Shown in pieces: positions 6,011 through 6,032 of a DNA stretch of 6,032 nt (the first letter of the stretch is position 1; every line of letters starts with the position of its first letter). The notes beneath the pieces are model-generated. The model saw only the letters and a program-made list of their open reading frames with translations, was not told the origin of the DNA and did not search any database. The position numbers were made by a program, and so were the translations under genes. The DNA is from an uncultured Nitrosomonadales bacterium (GTDB lineage Bacteria; Pseudomonadota; Gammaproteobacteria; Burkholderiales; Gallionellaceae): the NCBI GenBank assembly GCA_903934275.1, contig CAIZNF010000640.1, positions 1 to 6,032 of the forward strand. The letters are read 5' to 3'.

Positions 6011-6032
6011 CTGTAGGAGCGCGATTTATCGC
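6011..6032. repeat. REP-like palindrome, cut by the window edge
   Basis: CTGTAGGAGC is followed by GCGAT (6021-6025), TT, ATCGC (6028-6032), a near-complete palindrome. A TGTAGGAGCGCGA head before a hairpin is typical of REP elements known from Pseudomonas and other proteobacteria. The right part lies outside the window, so only half of the likely element is seen. Confidence 0.45.

Noticed and set aside
1..6032. tRNA or rRNA genes
   Set aside because: No cloverleaf with T-loop motif and no rRNA-like conserved stretches were recognised on either strand.

Overview
The window looks like a chromosomal or megaplasmid segment of a betaproteobacterium. This is inferred from the gene order hypF-hypC-hypD-hypE-hypX, which matches the Cupriavidus/Ralstonia-type hyp1 operon, and from the flavour of the HypE and HypX proteins. 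No genus can be named from the sequence. The right two thirds (about 1304-5792) is visibly more GC-rich than the left fifth. The left part (1-1303) reads as accessory DNA placed in front of a hydrogenase-maturation operon.

Layout. Positions 1-1303 hold a compact type II toxin-antitoxin pair: an AbrB/SpoVT-fold VapB-like antitoxin and a PIN-domain VapC-like toxin, overlapping by 4 nt. A palindrome over a candidate promoter precedes them. The pair lies between two degenerate copies of a TAA(A)GGGGCC... repeat. After it come 300-400 bases of mosaic debris: short direct repeats, an IS-end-like hairpin, and the apparent 3' end of an unidentified small reading frame with a CxxC motif and a Gly-rich tail. 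This debris runs straight into a 5'-truncated hypF, of which only about the last 113 codons remain. Then follow intact hypC, hypD, hypE and hypX, all on the + strand. They overlap by 4 nt (hypC/hypD and hypD/hypE) or are separated by 4 nt (hypE/hypX), so they are almost certainly one transcript. Downstream, on the - strand, is the left end of an IS30-family element: the end, the ribosome binding site and about 13 transposase codons. The window closes in what looks like the start of a REP-type palindrome.

How the genes work together. HypF and HypE make the cyanide ligands of the [NiFe]-hydrogenase active site from carbamoyl phosphate. HypC and HypD are the scaffold on which the Fe(CN)2CO unit is assembled. 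HypX supplies the CO ligand from a one-carbon formyl unit under oxic conditions. HypX therefore suggests an organism that matures an oxygen-tolerant or aerobically used hydrogenase. Because hypF is broken here and hypA/hypB are not seen, maturation would need hypF, hypA and hypB copies elsewhere, or this cluster may be decaying. I found no clear evidence of a previously undescribed system. The most interesting points are the rearranged junction at hypF, the TA module between repeats, and the hairpin plus T-tract just upstream of hypC.
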